Source: Gammaproteobacteria bacterium (GTDB taxonomy: Bacteria > Pseudomonadota > Gammaproteobacteria > SZUA-229). Taken from it: a stretch of 13,796 bases of DNA. The stretch is from the NCBI GenBank assembly GCA_027858635.1, contig JAQICG010000088.1, positions 1 to 13,796 on the forward strand. Reading direction: 5' to 3'. Shown here piece after piece: positions 1 through 5,945 of this stretch (position 1 is its first letter; the number at the start of each line of letters is the position of its first letter). The notes under the pieces were generated by a model. That model saw only the letters and a list, made by a program, of their open reading frames with translations, made no database searches and was not told where the DNA came from. The position numbers and the translations under genes were made by a program.

Positions 1-1
1 G

Positions 2-559
2 CTCAACAAACTTCCCGACAACGTCTTCAAAGATCTGCTCTTTCAGGAGCTGGCATCTCGCACCGGCCTGAATGCCGGCAAGCTGCAAGCGTCCGTCGCA
101 GATGAGCCGGTTCACACTGTGCGCATCTCTTCCCGGCCACGCTCAAACCGTGAAGTAAAACAAAACGCCATCCGTGACGCTGTCACCCTGCTCTTACAGT
201 TTCCTGCGCTCTCTTCTGAGGTTGAGATTCCGGATAATTTTAAAACTTCGGCGCTACAAGGCTTACCGCTATTGCATGAAATCGACACGCTGATTAAAGC
301 TCATCCTGAAATCAGTTCATCGGCATTACTGGAACGCTGGCGCAATAATGAAAACTTCTCCACGCTGCAAAAACTGATGCAGCGGGATGTGGTCGGCTGT
401 GACGGATCGCAGAATACCCAGGCCATTTTTATTGATACCATCAAAAACCTGATTAGCAAAAACAATGACCACCGTTACGAAGCGCTGGAAAAAAAATTGC
501 AGAAAGAAGGCCTGAGTGATATTGAGCTGGAAGAATACAAAACCTTCTTTAGCCGCTAG
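2..559 (+). CDS. dnaG: DNA primase DnaG, C-terminal part (5' end outside window)
   Basis: The frame is open from base 2 to the TAG at 557-559 and encodes the last 185 residues of a bacterial primase. DnaG makes the RNA primers for lagging-strand synthesis and docks on the replicative helicase DnaB through its C-terminal domain, which is the part present here. The visible sequence starts in the linker (LPDNVFKDLLFQELASRTG) and runs into the helicase-binding helical bundle, with the family-like stretches AIRDAVTLLLQFP, LLERWRNNENFSTLQKL and a terminal LEEYKTFFSR helix. The zinc and TOPRIM domains lie upstream of the window. In many gammaproteobacteria dnaG is followed by rpoD; here the next gene is metK after 343 bp. 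No intrinsic terminator with a T-run is visible after the stop. The family assignment is firm, though it rests only on the C-terminal domain. Confidence 0.92.
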   Translation, partial: LNKLPDNVFKDLLFQELASRTGLNAGKLQASVADEPVHTVRISSRPRSNREVKQNAIRDAVTLLLQFPALSSEVEIPDNFKTSALQGLPLLHEIDTLIKAHPEISSSALLERWRNNENFSTLQKLMQRDVVGCDGSQNTQAIFIDTIKNLISKNNDHRYEALEKKLQKEGLSDIELEEYKTFFSR

Positions 560-657
560 GAGCCTGACCGAGAATAGACTGTCTTACTGCGGAACTGCGA
601 TTTTGGCCATATTTCCCGATTTTGAGGCGCATATTATTCTACGCAACGAAAAATTGG

Positions 658-714
658 AGGGGGGATTTGGGCCGCTCTTCCGCAGCCAATTCATTCTAAA
701 TCCGACAGCCCCCT
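658..714. other. Long imperfect hairpin after dnaG
   Basis: GGATTTGG (663-670) pairs with CTAAATCC (696-703) over 8 bp with one G-T wobble. AGGGG (658-662) pairs with CCCCT (710-714) beyond a 6-nt bulge, and the loop is 25 nt. No T-run follows on either side, so it does not look like an intrinsic terminator. It could be an mRNA 3'-end stabilising stem for dnaG, a repeat unit, or chance. Confidence 0.35.
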
Positions 715-737
715 AGTGATCTGAACCCTGCTTGATG

Positions 738-765
738 TTGACAAGCCGAAAAAATGATGGATAAT
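738..765 (+). promoter_or_regulatory. Candidate sigma70 promoter P1 for metK
   Basis: A perfect -35 hexamer TTGACA (738-743) is separated by 16 bp from GATAAT (760-765), which matches TATAAT in 5 of 6 positions. Transcription would start near 772, giving a leader of about 130 nt before the metK ATG at 903. The assignment is by consensus match only. Confidence 0.5.
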
Positions 766-785
766 GACCGCTCTTTAGCGCCAAT

Positions 786-813
786 TTGACTCAGATTGCG
801 GGCGCGTTATAAA
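786..813 (+). promoter_or_regulatory. Candidate sigma70 promoter P2 for metK
   Basis: TTGACT (786-791, 5 of 6) is separated by 16 bp from TATAAA (808-813, 5 of 6), with a GC-rich spacer. The start would be near 820, giving a leader of about 80 nt. It lies 48 bp downstream of P1, so the two would be tandem promoters. The assignment is by consensus match only. Confidence 0.45.
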
Positions 814-902
814 TGCAGCTAAAGCGACTTTGATACCTACACAAACATCAAAATCCGTTGCAGCTGCACCTTAATGGGTTTTTTATTGCAGGTAACAAAA
901 TT

Positions 903-2060
903 ATGAACGACTACTTATTTACATCCGAATCAGTTTCCGAAGGCCACCCCGATAAGGTCGCCGATCAAATCTCAGACGCCGTACTCGACGCCATCTTAAA
1001 GCAGGATACCAAAGCTCGCGTTGCCTGCGAAACGCTGGTCAATACCGGTATGGTGATACTTGCCGGCGAGATCACCACCGAAGCCTGGGTTGATATGCAG
1101 GAGATCGTCCGCGAGACCGTGAAACGCATTGGCTACAACTCTTCCGACATGGGTTTCGACTACGAATCGTGCGCGGTTATCACCTCCATCGACAAACAGT
1201 CGGCCGATATCGCCATGGGCGTGAATGAATCAGATGATCACGAACAGGGTGCCGGCGATCAAGGCTTGATGTTTGGCTATGCCAGCAATGAGACCGATGT
1301 GCTCATGCCCGCGCCTATCACCTTTGCTCACCAGCTGGTAAAACGTCAGGCTGAAGTTCGCAAGAACGGTACGCTTTCATGGCTTCGTCCCGACGCCAAA
1401 AGCCAGGTGACTTTCCGCTATGAAAACGATCAGCCGGTAGGCATTGATGCAGTGGTTCTGTCTACGCAGCACGATCCGGATATTAGCCTGGAAAATCTGC
1501 GCGAAGCGGTGATGGATGAAATCATCAAACCGATTCTGCCAGCTGAGTGGCTAAACAATGACACCAAATATTTCATCAACCCAACCGGCAAATTTGAGAT
1601 TGGTGGCCCGGTCGGTGACTGCGGCCTGACCGGTCGCAAAATTATCGTGGATACCTACGGCGGCATGGCCCGTCATGGTGGCGGCGCTTTCTCCGGTAAA
1701 GACCCCTCCAAAGTGGACCGCTCTGCCGCTTATGCCGGGCGTTATGTGGCGAAAAACATTGTCGCCGCCGGACTGGCTGACAAGTGTGAAATCCAGGTCT
1801 CCTACGCCATTGGCGTGGCTGAACCCACCTCGATTTCGGTACAGACTTTCGGCACTGGAAAAATCAGTGACGAAAAGATTGCTGAGCTGGTGCGTGCACA
1901 CTTCGAACTCAAGCCCAAAGGCCTTGTTAAAATGCTCGACCTGCTGCGCCCGATCTACAGCAATACCGCTGCCTATGGCCACTTCGGACGTGAAGAGCCT
2001 GACTTTACCTGGGAAAAAACGGATAAAGCAGCTGCACTAAAGGACGCAGCTGGGCTATAA
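903..2060 (+). CDS. metK: S-adenosylmethionine synthetase MetK
   Basis: MetK condenses ATP and methionine into SAM, releasing phosphate and pyrophosphate; it is a cytosolic tetramer and the entry point of the activated methyl cycle. The protein is 385 aa, close to the E. coli length, and is highly conserved throughout. Visible motifs are the N-terminal GHPDK (14-18), GAGDQG (116-121), the active-site lid region around 98-108, and the phosphate-binding GGGAFSGKDPSKVDRS (259-274). I chose the ATG at 903 because it gives the family N-terminus MNDYLFTSESVSEGHP; the frame is open back to a TTG at 858, but those 15 extra residues have no family counterpart. A weak AGGT lies about 10 nt upstream. 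Two tandem promoter candidates precede the gene. The last codons overlap a perfect -10 box for ahcY. No key residue appears altered. Confidence 0.98.
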   Translation: MNDYLFTSESVSEGHPDKVADQISDAVLDAILKQDTKARVACETLVNTGMVILAGEITTEAWVDMQEIVRETVKRIGYNSSDMGFDYESCAVITSIDKQSADIAMGVNESDDHEQGAGDQGLMFGYASNETDVLMPAPITFAHQLVKRQAEVRKNGTLSWLRPDAKSQVTFRYENDQPVGIDAVVLSTQHDPDISLENLREAVMDEIIKPILPAEWLNNDTKYFINPTGKFEIGGPVGDCGLTGRKIIVDTYGGMARHGGGAFSGKDPSKVDRSAAYAGRYVAKNIVAAGLADKCEIQVSYAIGVAEPTSISVQTFGTGKISDEKIAELVRAHFELKPKGLVKMLDLLRPIYSNTAAYGHFGREEPDFTWEKTDKAAALKDAAGL

Positions 2061-2068
2061 TTTTTTTT
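2029..2068 (+). terminator. Weak possible terminator at the end of metK
   Basis: CAGCTGC (2029-2035) and GCAGCTG (2046-2052) form a 7-bp stem with a 10-nt loop inside the last metK codons, and eight T follow at 2061-2068. The stem and T-run are separated by 8 nt, which is more than usual for an intrinsic terminator. It may attenuate metK transcription ahead of ahcY, or simply reflect Ala-Ala codons. Low confidence. Confidence 0.25.
2033..2061 (+). promoter_or_regulatory. Candidate ahcY promoter overlapping the metK stop codon
   Basis: A perfect -10 hexamer TATAAT (2056-2061) overlaps the metK stop codon. The best -35 at 17-bp spacing is TGCACT (2033-2038), only 3 of 6. The predicted start is around 2068-2070, a few bases upstream of the first paired base of the SAH aptamer (2073), which is where a dedicated riboswitch transcript would be expected to begin. 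The placement supports a real promoter; the poor -35 weakens it. Confidence 0.45.
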
Positions 2069-2072
2069 AATT

Positions 2073-2133
2073 TTCTGAGGAGCGCTGCAGCGATACCCCC
2101 TATCGCCAGGCTCAGAACTAGACAACGGCGCTC
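2073..2133 (+). promoter_or_regulatory. SAH riboswitch aptamer upstream of ahcY
   Basis: The conserved core of the S-adenosylhomocysteine riboswitch is present: GAGGAGCGCTGC (2077-2088), CCAGGCTC (2106-2113) and AACGGCGCTC (2124-2133). All stems can be drawn. P1 is TTCTGAG (2073-2079) with CTCAGAA (2111-2117). P2 is GCGATA (2090-2095) with TATCGC (2101-2106), closed by a CCCCC loop. The P4 pseudoknot is GAGCGC (2080-2085) with GCGCTC (2128-2133). In this class SAH binding stabilises P1 and P4, and the aptamer typically sits ahead of ahcY in proteobacteria, raising expression when SAH accumulates. It lies 12 nt after the metK stop and 29 nt before the ahcY ATG. Class and regulated gene agree. 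Confidence 0.95.
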
Positions 2134-2162
2134 ATTTCTTTTTACTATTTTGGAGATGAGCC
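2130..2162 (+). promoter_or_regulatory. ahcY ribosome-binding site and riboswitch expression platform
   Basis: The Shine-Dalgarno GGAG (2152-2155) lies 7 nt before the ATG at 2163. GCTCATTTC (2130-2138) can pair with GAGATGAGC (2153-2161) over 9 bp with one G-T wobble, which would cover most of the Shine-Dalgarno and the spacer. The first four bases of that blocking strand (2130-2133) are also the 3' strand of the P4 pseudoknot. The two structures are therefore mutually exclusive: SAH-bound P4 frees the ribosome site, while ligand-free RNA can hide it. Pairing is read from the sequence; the ON-switch direction is inferred and agrees with the known behaviour of the class. Confidence 0.75.
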
Positions 2163-3587
2163 ATGAGCGCCGTTACTACAAATAATTTCACCGACTTTAA
2201 AGTCGCCGACCTTTCCCTGGCTGAATGGGGCCACAAAGAAATCCGCATTGCCGAAACTGAAATGCCGGGCCTGATGGCGCTGCGCGAAGAGTTTGGTGAT
2301 GCACAACCACTTAAGGGCGCCCGCATTACCGGCAGCCTGCACATGACTATTCAGACAGCGGTATTGATCGAAACCCTTATCGCGTTGGGCGCAGAAGTGC
2401 GCTGGGCCTCCTGCAATATTTTTTCCACTCAGGATCAGGCTGCTGCAGCAATTGCTGATCAGGGTATTCCGGTCTTCGCCTGGAAGGGCGAAACCGTTGA
2501 AGAGTACTGGTGGTGTACCCAACAGGCGCTGACCTGGGCTGATGGCGGCACTGCCAACATGATTCTGGATGATGGTGGCGATGCTACCTTGCTGATTCAC
2601 AAAGGCGCGGAATTCGAAGCCGCAGGTGGCGTTATCCCCGCCGCTAAAGCCGGTGATAACGAAGAATGGCTGGCCATTCTGGATGTGCTGAAACGCACTA
2701 TCTCGGGTGACAGTAAAATGTGGTCGGAAATGACCGCCAATATCAAAGGCGTTACCGAAGAAACCACCACCGGCGTACATCGTCTGTACCAGATGATGGA
2801 AGCGGGCCAGCTGATGTTCCCGGCGATGAATGTCAACGACTCGGCCACCAAATCAAAATTTGATAACCTCTACGGCTGTCGCGAATCACTGATCGATAGC
2901 ATCAAGCGTGCTACTGACGTGATGATTGCCGGTAAAATCTGCGTGGTTCTCGGTTATGGTGATGTCGGCAAGGGCTGTGCACAGGCATTCCGCGGCATGG
3001 GCGCGACCGTCATGGTGACTGAAATCGATCCGATCTGCGCACTGCAGGCAGCGATGGAAGGTTTCCGCGTGGTCGATATGAATGTTGCTACTACTCAGGG
3101 TGATATTTTTGTGACTACCACAGGCAACGTCAATGTCATTGATCATGACCACATGATCGCTATGAAAAACGAGGCCATTGTCTGCAATATCGGTCACTTC
3201 GATTCCGAAATTAATATTGCCTCACTGGAAAAATACGAGTGGGACGAAATTAAACCTCAGGTTGATCACGTTACTTTTCCTGATGGCAAACGCATCATCA
3301 TTCTGGCCAAAGGTCGACTGGTTAATCTTGGTTGCGCCACGGGTCACCCCAGCTTTGTGATGTCTGCATCGTTCACCAATCAGGTGATGGCGCAGATGGA
3401 ATTTTTCTCTAATGCCGAACAGTATGAAAACAAGGTTTACATATTGCCTAAGCAGCTGGATGAAAAAGTAGCTCGACTCCACCTCGGAAAGATTGGTGCC
3501 CACCTGACACCGCTGTCCCAGGAACAGGCGGACTACATTAACGTTGCGGTTGAAGGCCCCTACAAGCCCAACCACTACCGTTACTAA
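2163..3587 (+). CDS. ahcY: Adenosylhomocysteinase (SAH hydrolase)
   Basis: AhcY reversibly hydrolyses SAH, the inhibitory by-product of SAM-dependent methylation, to adenosine and homocysteine, using tightly bound NAD; it is a cytosolic tetramer. The 474-aa protein has the length of the long proteobacterial form. Motifs in order: GSLHMTIQTAVLIE (57-70), FAWKGETVEEYWWC (105-118), ILDDGGDAT (134-142, catalytic Asp region), GVTEETTTGVHRL (196-208), SATKSKFDN (227-235, catalytic Lys and Asp region), the NAD-binding GYGDVGKG (264-271), CNIGHFD (341-347) and the C-terminal GPYKPNHYRY that reaches into the neighbouring subunit. The ATG at 2163 follows a good GGAG. The SAH riboswitch immediately upstream supplies feedback by the substrate, and a strong terminator follows. 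All key residues appear intact. Confidence 0.98.
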   Translation: MSAVTTNNFTDFKVADLSLAEWGHKEIRIAETEMPGLMALREEFGDAQPLKGARITGSLHMTIQTAVLIETLIALGAEVRWASCNIFSTQDQAAAAIADQGIPVFAWKGETVEEYWWCTQQALTWADGGTANMILDDGGDATLLIHKGAEFEAAGGVIPAAKAGDNEEWLAILDVLKRTISGDSKMWSEMTANIKGVTEETTTGVHRLYQMMEAGQLMFPAMNVNDSATKSKFDNLYGCRESLIDSIKRATDVMIAGKICVVLGYGDVGKGCAQAFRGMGATVMVTEIDPICALQAAMEGFRVVDMNVATTQGDIFVTTTGNVNVIDHDHMIAMKNEAIVCNIGHFDSEINIASLEKYEWDEIKPQVDHVTFPDGKRIIILAKGRLVNLGCATGHPSFVMSASFTNQVMAQMEFFSNAEQYENKVYILPKQLDEKVARLHLGKIGAHLTPLSQEQADYINVAVEGPYKPNHYRY

Positions 3588-3599
3588 GTGCATTAATGT

Positions 3600-3645
3600 T
3601 ACGAGAACACCACAAGCCAAAAGCTTGTGGCGTTCTCGTATTTTT
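3600..3645 (+). terminator. Intrinsic terminator after ahcY
   Basis: A 17-bp stem with a single mismatch is formed by 3601-3617 and 3623-3639, with one more T-A pair outside it and a CAAAA loop (3618-3622). It is followed at once by a run of five T (3641-3645). It starts 13 nt after the ahcY stop. This is a textbook Rho-independent terminator, so metF downstream probably needs its own promoter or limited readthrough. Confidence 0.93.
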
Positions 3646-3651
3646 CGAACT

Positions 3652-3817
3652 GTACACACCTGAACCCGTGGCTTAAACGTGGATGCATGGTACAAGATAT
3701 GGGTTTCACAGGGGTTTCAAAAATTCTTAGCTTCACCCTTAGGTTAAGCGGCCATTTTTTGATTCGCTGTGGACCAAATCGCCAGGCGCCGCGGTTAAGC
3801 CACGGATTCAGGTACAC
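3652..3817. mobile_element. MITE-like element with inverted ends
   Basis: The 25-nt arms at 3658-3682 and 3789-3813 are inverted repeats with 22 of 25 identical positions (shared core CCGTGGCTTAA). The arms enclose about 106 bp with no gene. The 6-bp direct repeat GTACAC lies at the outer edge of both arms (3652-3657 and 3812-3817) and could be a target-site duplication, although the right copy overlaps the end of the arm by 2 nt. Small size, inverted ends and flanking direct repeats fit a non-autonomous miniature element or a dispersed intergenic repeat. Short open frames cross it on both strands with mirrored peptides (NPWLKRG and NPWLNRG), as expected of an inverted repeat rather than real proteins. 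No transposase is nearby to name a family. Confidence 0.55.
3701..3719. repeat. Short direct repeat inside the MITE-like element
   Basis: GGGTTTCA occurs twice, at 3701-3708 and 3712-3719, an 11-bp period of about one helical turn. It lies upstream of metF and could be part of the mobile element or a protein-binding site; the former seems more likely. Confidence 0.3.
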
Positions 3818-3836
3818 ATTCAAGAAATAAAAACCT

Positions 3837-4682
3837 ATGAGTACTGATCACAATAATAAGCCTATTTTTAGCTGTGAGTTTTTTCCTCCGCGCACCGATG
3901 CCGGTATGGAAAAACTGATCGCTACCCAGCAACACTTACAGAATACAATGGACCCCGCTTTCTTTTCCGTGACCTTTGGCGCCGGCGGCACCACCCGTGA
4001 TCGCACACTGGAAACGGTCAAGCAGCTTCGTTCTGACGACAGCTCGATCATTGCGCCACATATTTCCTGTATTGGCTCAAGTAAACAACAGCTCGAAGAG
4101 CTGCTTAATCTATATATGGCACTGGGCATTAATCGTCTGGTTACATTACGGGGCGATATGCCCGAAGGCCCAGAGCAGGTTAATGAGCTCAATCATGCCA
4201 ATGAGTTAGTGGCTTTTGTTCGCGAAAAAACCGGCGACTACTTTCACATCGAAGTCGCCGCCTATCCCGAATATCATCCTGAAGCTGCCTCCCCGCAGGC
4301 GGATTTCGAGCATTTTTTAAACAAGGCCCGGGCGGGTGCAGATTCCGCCATCACCCAGTATTTTTATAATATTGATGCCTACACCCACTTTGTAGAAAAG
4401 TGTGAACAGGCTCAGCTAGACATCCCCATCGTCCCCGGCATTATGCCCATCAGCAATTATGCGAACCTGATTCGTTTTTCAGATAACTGCGGTGCTGAAA
4501 TTCCTCGCTGGATACGACTGCAACTGGCCGCCTATGAAAATGATCCTGACAGTCTGCGTGACTTCGGCACCGATGTGGTTGCCCGACTCTGCCAGCAACT
4601 GCTGGAAGCGGGCGCTCCCGGTCTGCATTTTTATACCCTGAATCAGTCGGAAGCCATATTGGGAATATGGGATCGACTCTGA
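3837..4682 (+). CDS. metF: 5,10-methylenetetrahydrofolate reductase MetF
   Basis: MetF reduces 5,10-methylene-THF to 5-methyl-THF using FAD and NADH, supplying the methyl group that turns homocysteine into methionine. The protein is 281 aa, slightly shorter than E. coli MetF (296 aa) at the N-terminus but complete in its TIM-barrel motifs: CEFFPPRT (13-20, with E14 in the position of the catalytic glutamate), VTFGAGG (45-51), LRGD (104-107, with D107 in the flavin-site aspartate position), AYPEYHPEA (142-150), QYFYN (174-178) and PGIMP (199-203). Upstream are the ahcY terminator and the inverted-repeat element; the only ribosome-site candidate is a weak AAGAA about 10 nt before the ATG. rsmE begins 35 bp downstream and is probably cotranscribed. 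No clear promoter was recognised. Confidence 0.96.
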   Translation: MSTDHNNKPIFSCEFFPPRTDAGMEKLIATQQHLQNTMDPAFFSVTFGAGGTTRDRTLETVKQLRSDDSSIIAPHISCIGSSKQQLEELLNLYMALGINRLVTLRGDMPEGPEQVNELNHANELVAFVREKTGDYFHIEVAAYPEYHPEAASPQADFEHFLNKARAGADSAITQYFYNIDAYTHFVEKCEQAQLDIPIVPGIMPISNYANLIRFSDNCGAEIPRWIRLQLAAYENDPDSLRDFGTDVVARLCQQLLEAGAPGLHFYTLNQSEAILGIWDRL

Positions 4683-4717
4683 CCTGCAATGCATCTCTTG
4701 CGTAGATAGCTGCGAAC

Positions 4718-5443
4718 ATGACCCGGCTCTATCATTCAGCCTCGCTCAACGCCGGGCAAGTCATCAATCTTGATAAAGTCCCTTCCCATCATTTAATTCG
4801 TGTACTGCGTGCCAGGAAAGGCTCAGAGGTCACGCTTTTTAATGGTGATGGCTATGAATACCTTGCTGAAGTCCTCGACGAAAACGCCAAACATTGTCAG
4901 CTGGCCATCAAACAACAGACAAAAGTCGACAACGAGTCGCCGCTAGTTATCACTTTACTACAGGGAATTTCACGCGGTGACAGAATGGACAGCAGTATTC
5001 AGAAATCAGTCGAACTGGGGGCACAGACTGTTATCCCCGTTTATTGTCAACGCACTGGCAATAATCTCAAAGGTGAGCGTGCGGAAAAGAAATTAAGACA
5101 CTGGCAACAGCTTGCAATCAGCGCCTGTGAACAATCAGGGCGATGTACTATCCCTGAAGTAAAACCTGCGCTGGATTTTACCCAGGCGGTACAGAGCTTC
5201 AATGCCGACCACAAGCTGATGCTGGCACCCGACGCGAGTACTCATATCAGCAGTATTGCACAGCCCGTAAAGGAGCTTTGCATTTTGATTGGCCCGGAAG
5301 GTGGTTTTACTCAGGAAGAGATTAAACAGGCGGTGGATAATAATTATACGGCCATTTCACTGGGCCCCAGAATACTGCGCACTGAAACGGCCGGACCCGC
5401 CTGTATAGCTATTGCTCAGGCTTTGTGGGGAGACCTTGGTTAA
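4718..5443 (+). CDS. rsmE: 16S rRNA (uracil1498-N3)-methyltransferase RsmE
   Basis: RsmE methylates N3 of U1498 in the decoding region of 16S rRNA within the 30S particle, using SAM. At 241 aa it is the usual length. An N-terminal PUA-like RNA-binding domain includes HHLIRVLRARKG (24-35). The C-terminal SPOUT (trefoil-knot) domain shows QKSVELGAQTVIPV (95-108), ISACEQSGR (134-142), the SAM-binding IGPEGGFTQEEI (191-202) and LGPRILRTETA (215-225), where the chain is knotted. The ATG at 4718 gives the family start MTRLYH; the ribosome site upstream is weak, consistent with reading from a metF transcript 35 bp away. It converges on chpC, with 24 bp between the two stop codons and no evident terminator. 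Confidence 0.95.
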   Translation: MTRLYHSASLNAGQVINLDKVPSHHLIRVLRARKGSEVTLFNGDGYEYLAEVLDENAKHCQLAIKQQTKVDNESPLVITLLQGISRGDRMDSSIQKSVELGAQTVIPVYCQRTGNNLKGERAEKKLRHWQQLAISACEQSGRCTIPEVKPALDFTQAVQSFNADHKLMLAPDASTHISSIAQPVKELCILIGPEGGFTQEEIKQAVDNNYTAISLGPRILRTETAGPACIAIAQALWGDLG

Positions 5444-5467
5444 ACTCGGCCAGAATATTGGTTTTCA

Positions 5468-5944
5468 TTATTGACCTGATTCTGCATTTCTGATCATGGC
5501 TTCGATTCCGTCGATATCGAGAATACTGGCCGCCGCGCCGTTAATGCGTGCTTTCTGCACCACCCTAGGGTGAATCTGAACTTCTGATGAATCAGAGTCT
5601 GTGGCAATCTGATCTCTGCTGAACTGAGTGACATGGGGCACTCCGGATATTATCAGACCAATGTAGGGATAACGTAATTCATCATCGCTGGCCGTATAGA
5701 TCATAGCAATCTGGGTATTCTGATTTACGACTTTGGCGACACCACCCCCCGCCGATTCAAATGACACCAGCGGCACATCAACACCATGCCATCGCATTCT
5801 GGCTACATACCAGTCGGGCATGTGACTGACTTTCATTGCTCCCTGCGCCGAAACCATTTCGGCCACCGCCGTATTCGGGACAACAACATTCTCACTGCGC
5901 AATGTCAGAATCATACATTTTATAACTTGCATTGCCTCAGCCAT
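5468..5944 (-). CDS. chpC: CheW-like adaptor of the Pil-Chp system (ChpC-like)
   Basis: A 158-aa single-domain CheW-type protein with no signal peptide or membrane segment. CheW proteins link chemoreceptors to the histidine kinase in the cytoplasm. The fold is visible in ILTLRSENVVVPN (12-24), PDWYVARMRWHGVDVPLVSFE (43-63, the most typical CheW stretch), YIGLIISGVP (94-103) and the C-terminal ILDIDGIEAMI (141-151). Its ATG is 1 nt beyond the chpA stop, and a GGTGA within the last chpA codons serves as ribosome site, so translation is probably coupled. Position directly after chpA matches ChpC; in Pseudomonas a methylesterase gene (chpB) lies between, but not here. It could instead be named as a generic CheW or PilI paralogue; the name rests on context. 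Confidence 0.82.
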   Translation of the reverse strand: MAEAMQVIKCMILTLRSENVVVPNTAVAEMVSAQGAMKVSHMPDWYVARMRWHGVDVPLVSFESAGGGVAKVVNQNTQIAMIYTASDDELRYPYIGLIISGVPHVTQFSRDQIATDSDSSEVQIHPRVVQKARINGAAASILDIDGIEAMIRNAESGQ

Positions 5945-5945
5945 T

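Larger units (their letters stand above)
560..902. other. dnaG-metK intergenic region
   Basis: This 343-bp gap holds no convincing gene. A short open frame at 516-716 overlaps the end of dnaG and has no recognisable protein features. The left half contains a hairpin (658-714). The right half contains two candidate promoters reading toward metK (738-765 and 786-813) and then a leader of roughly 80 to 130 nt. Near the metK start the leader has a 10-bp palindrome TGCAGCTGCA (859-868) and a T-run (878-883). I looked for a tRNA (rpoD is sometimes followed by one) and for a known SAM riboswitch, and saw neither. Confidence 0.6.

Noticed and set aside
516..716. Small 66-aa open frame after dnaG
   Set aside because: It starts inside dnaG in another frame, has no credible ribosome site or family features, and runs through the hairpin; treated as chance.
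858..902. Extended metK start at the TTG at 858
   Set aside because: The 15 extra residues lie upstream of the family-typical N-terminus, and the ATG at 903 fits length and motif position.
560..902. tRNA or known SAM riboswitch in the dnaG-metK gap
   Set aside because: No cloverleaf with a GTTC-type T-arm and no recognised SAM aptamer core could be found by eye.
3599..3830. Two overlapping small open frames on opposite strands between ahcY and metF
   Set aside because: Their peptides mirror each other because of the inverted repeat, and they cross a strong terminator or run into the metF leader; no sign of a real protein.
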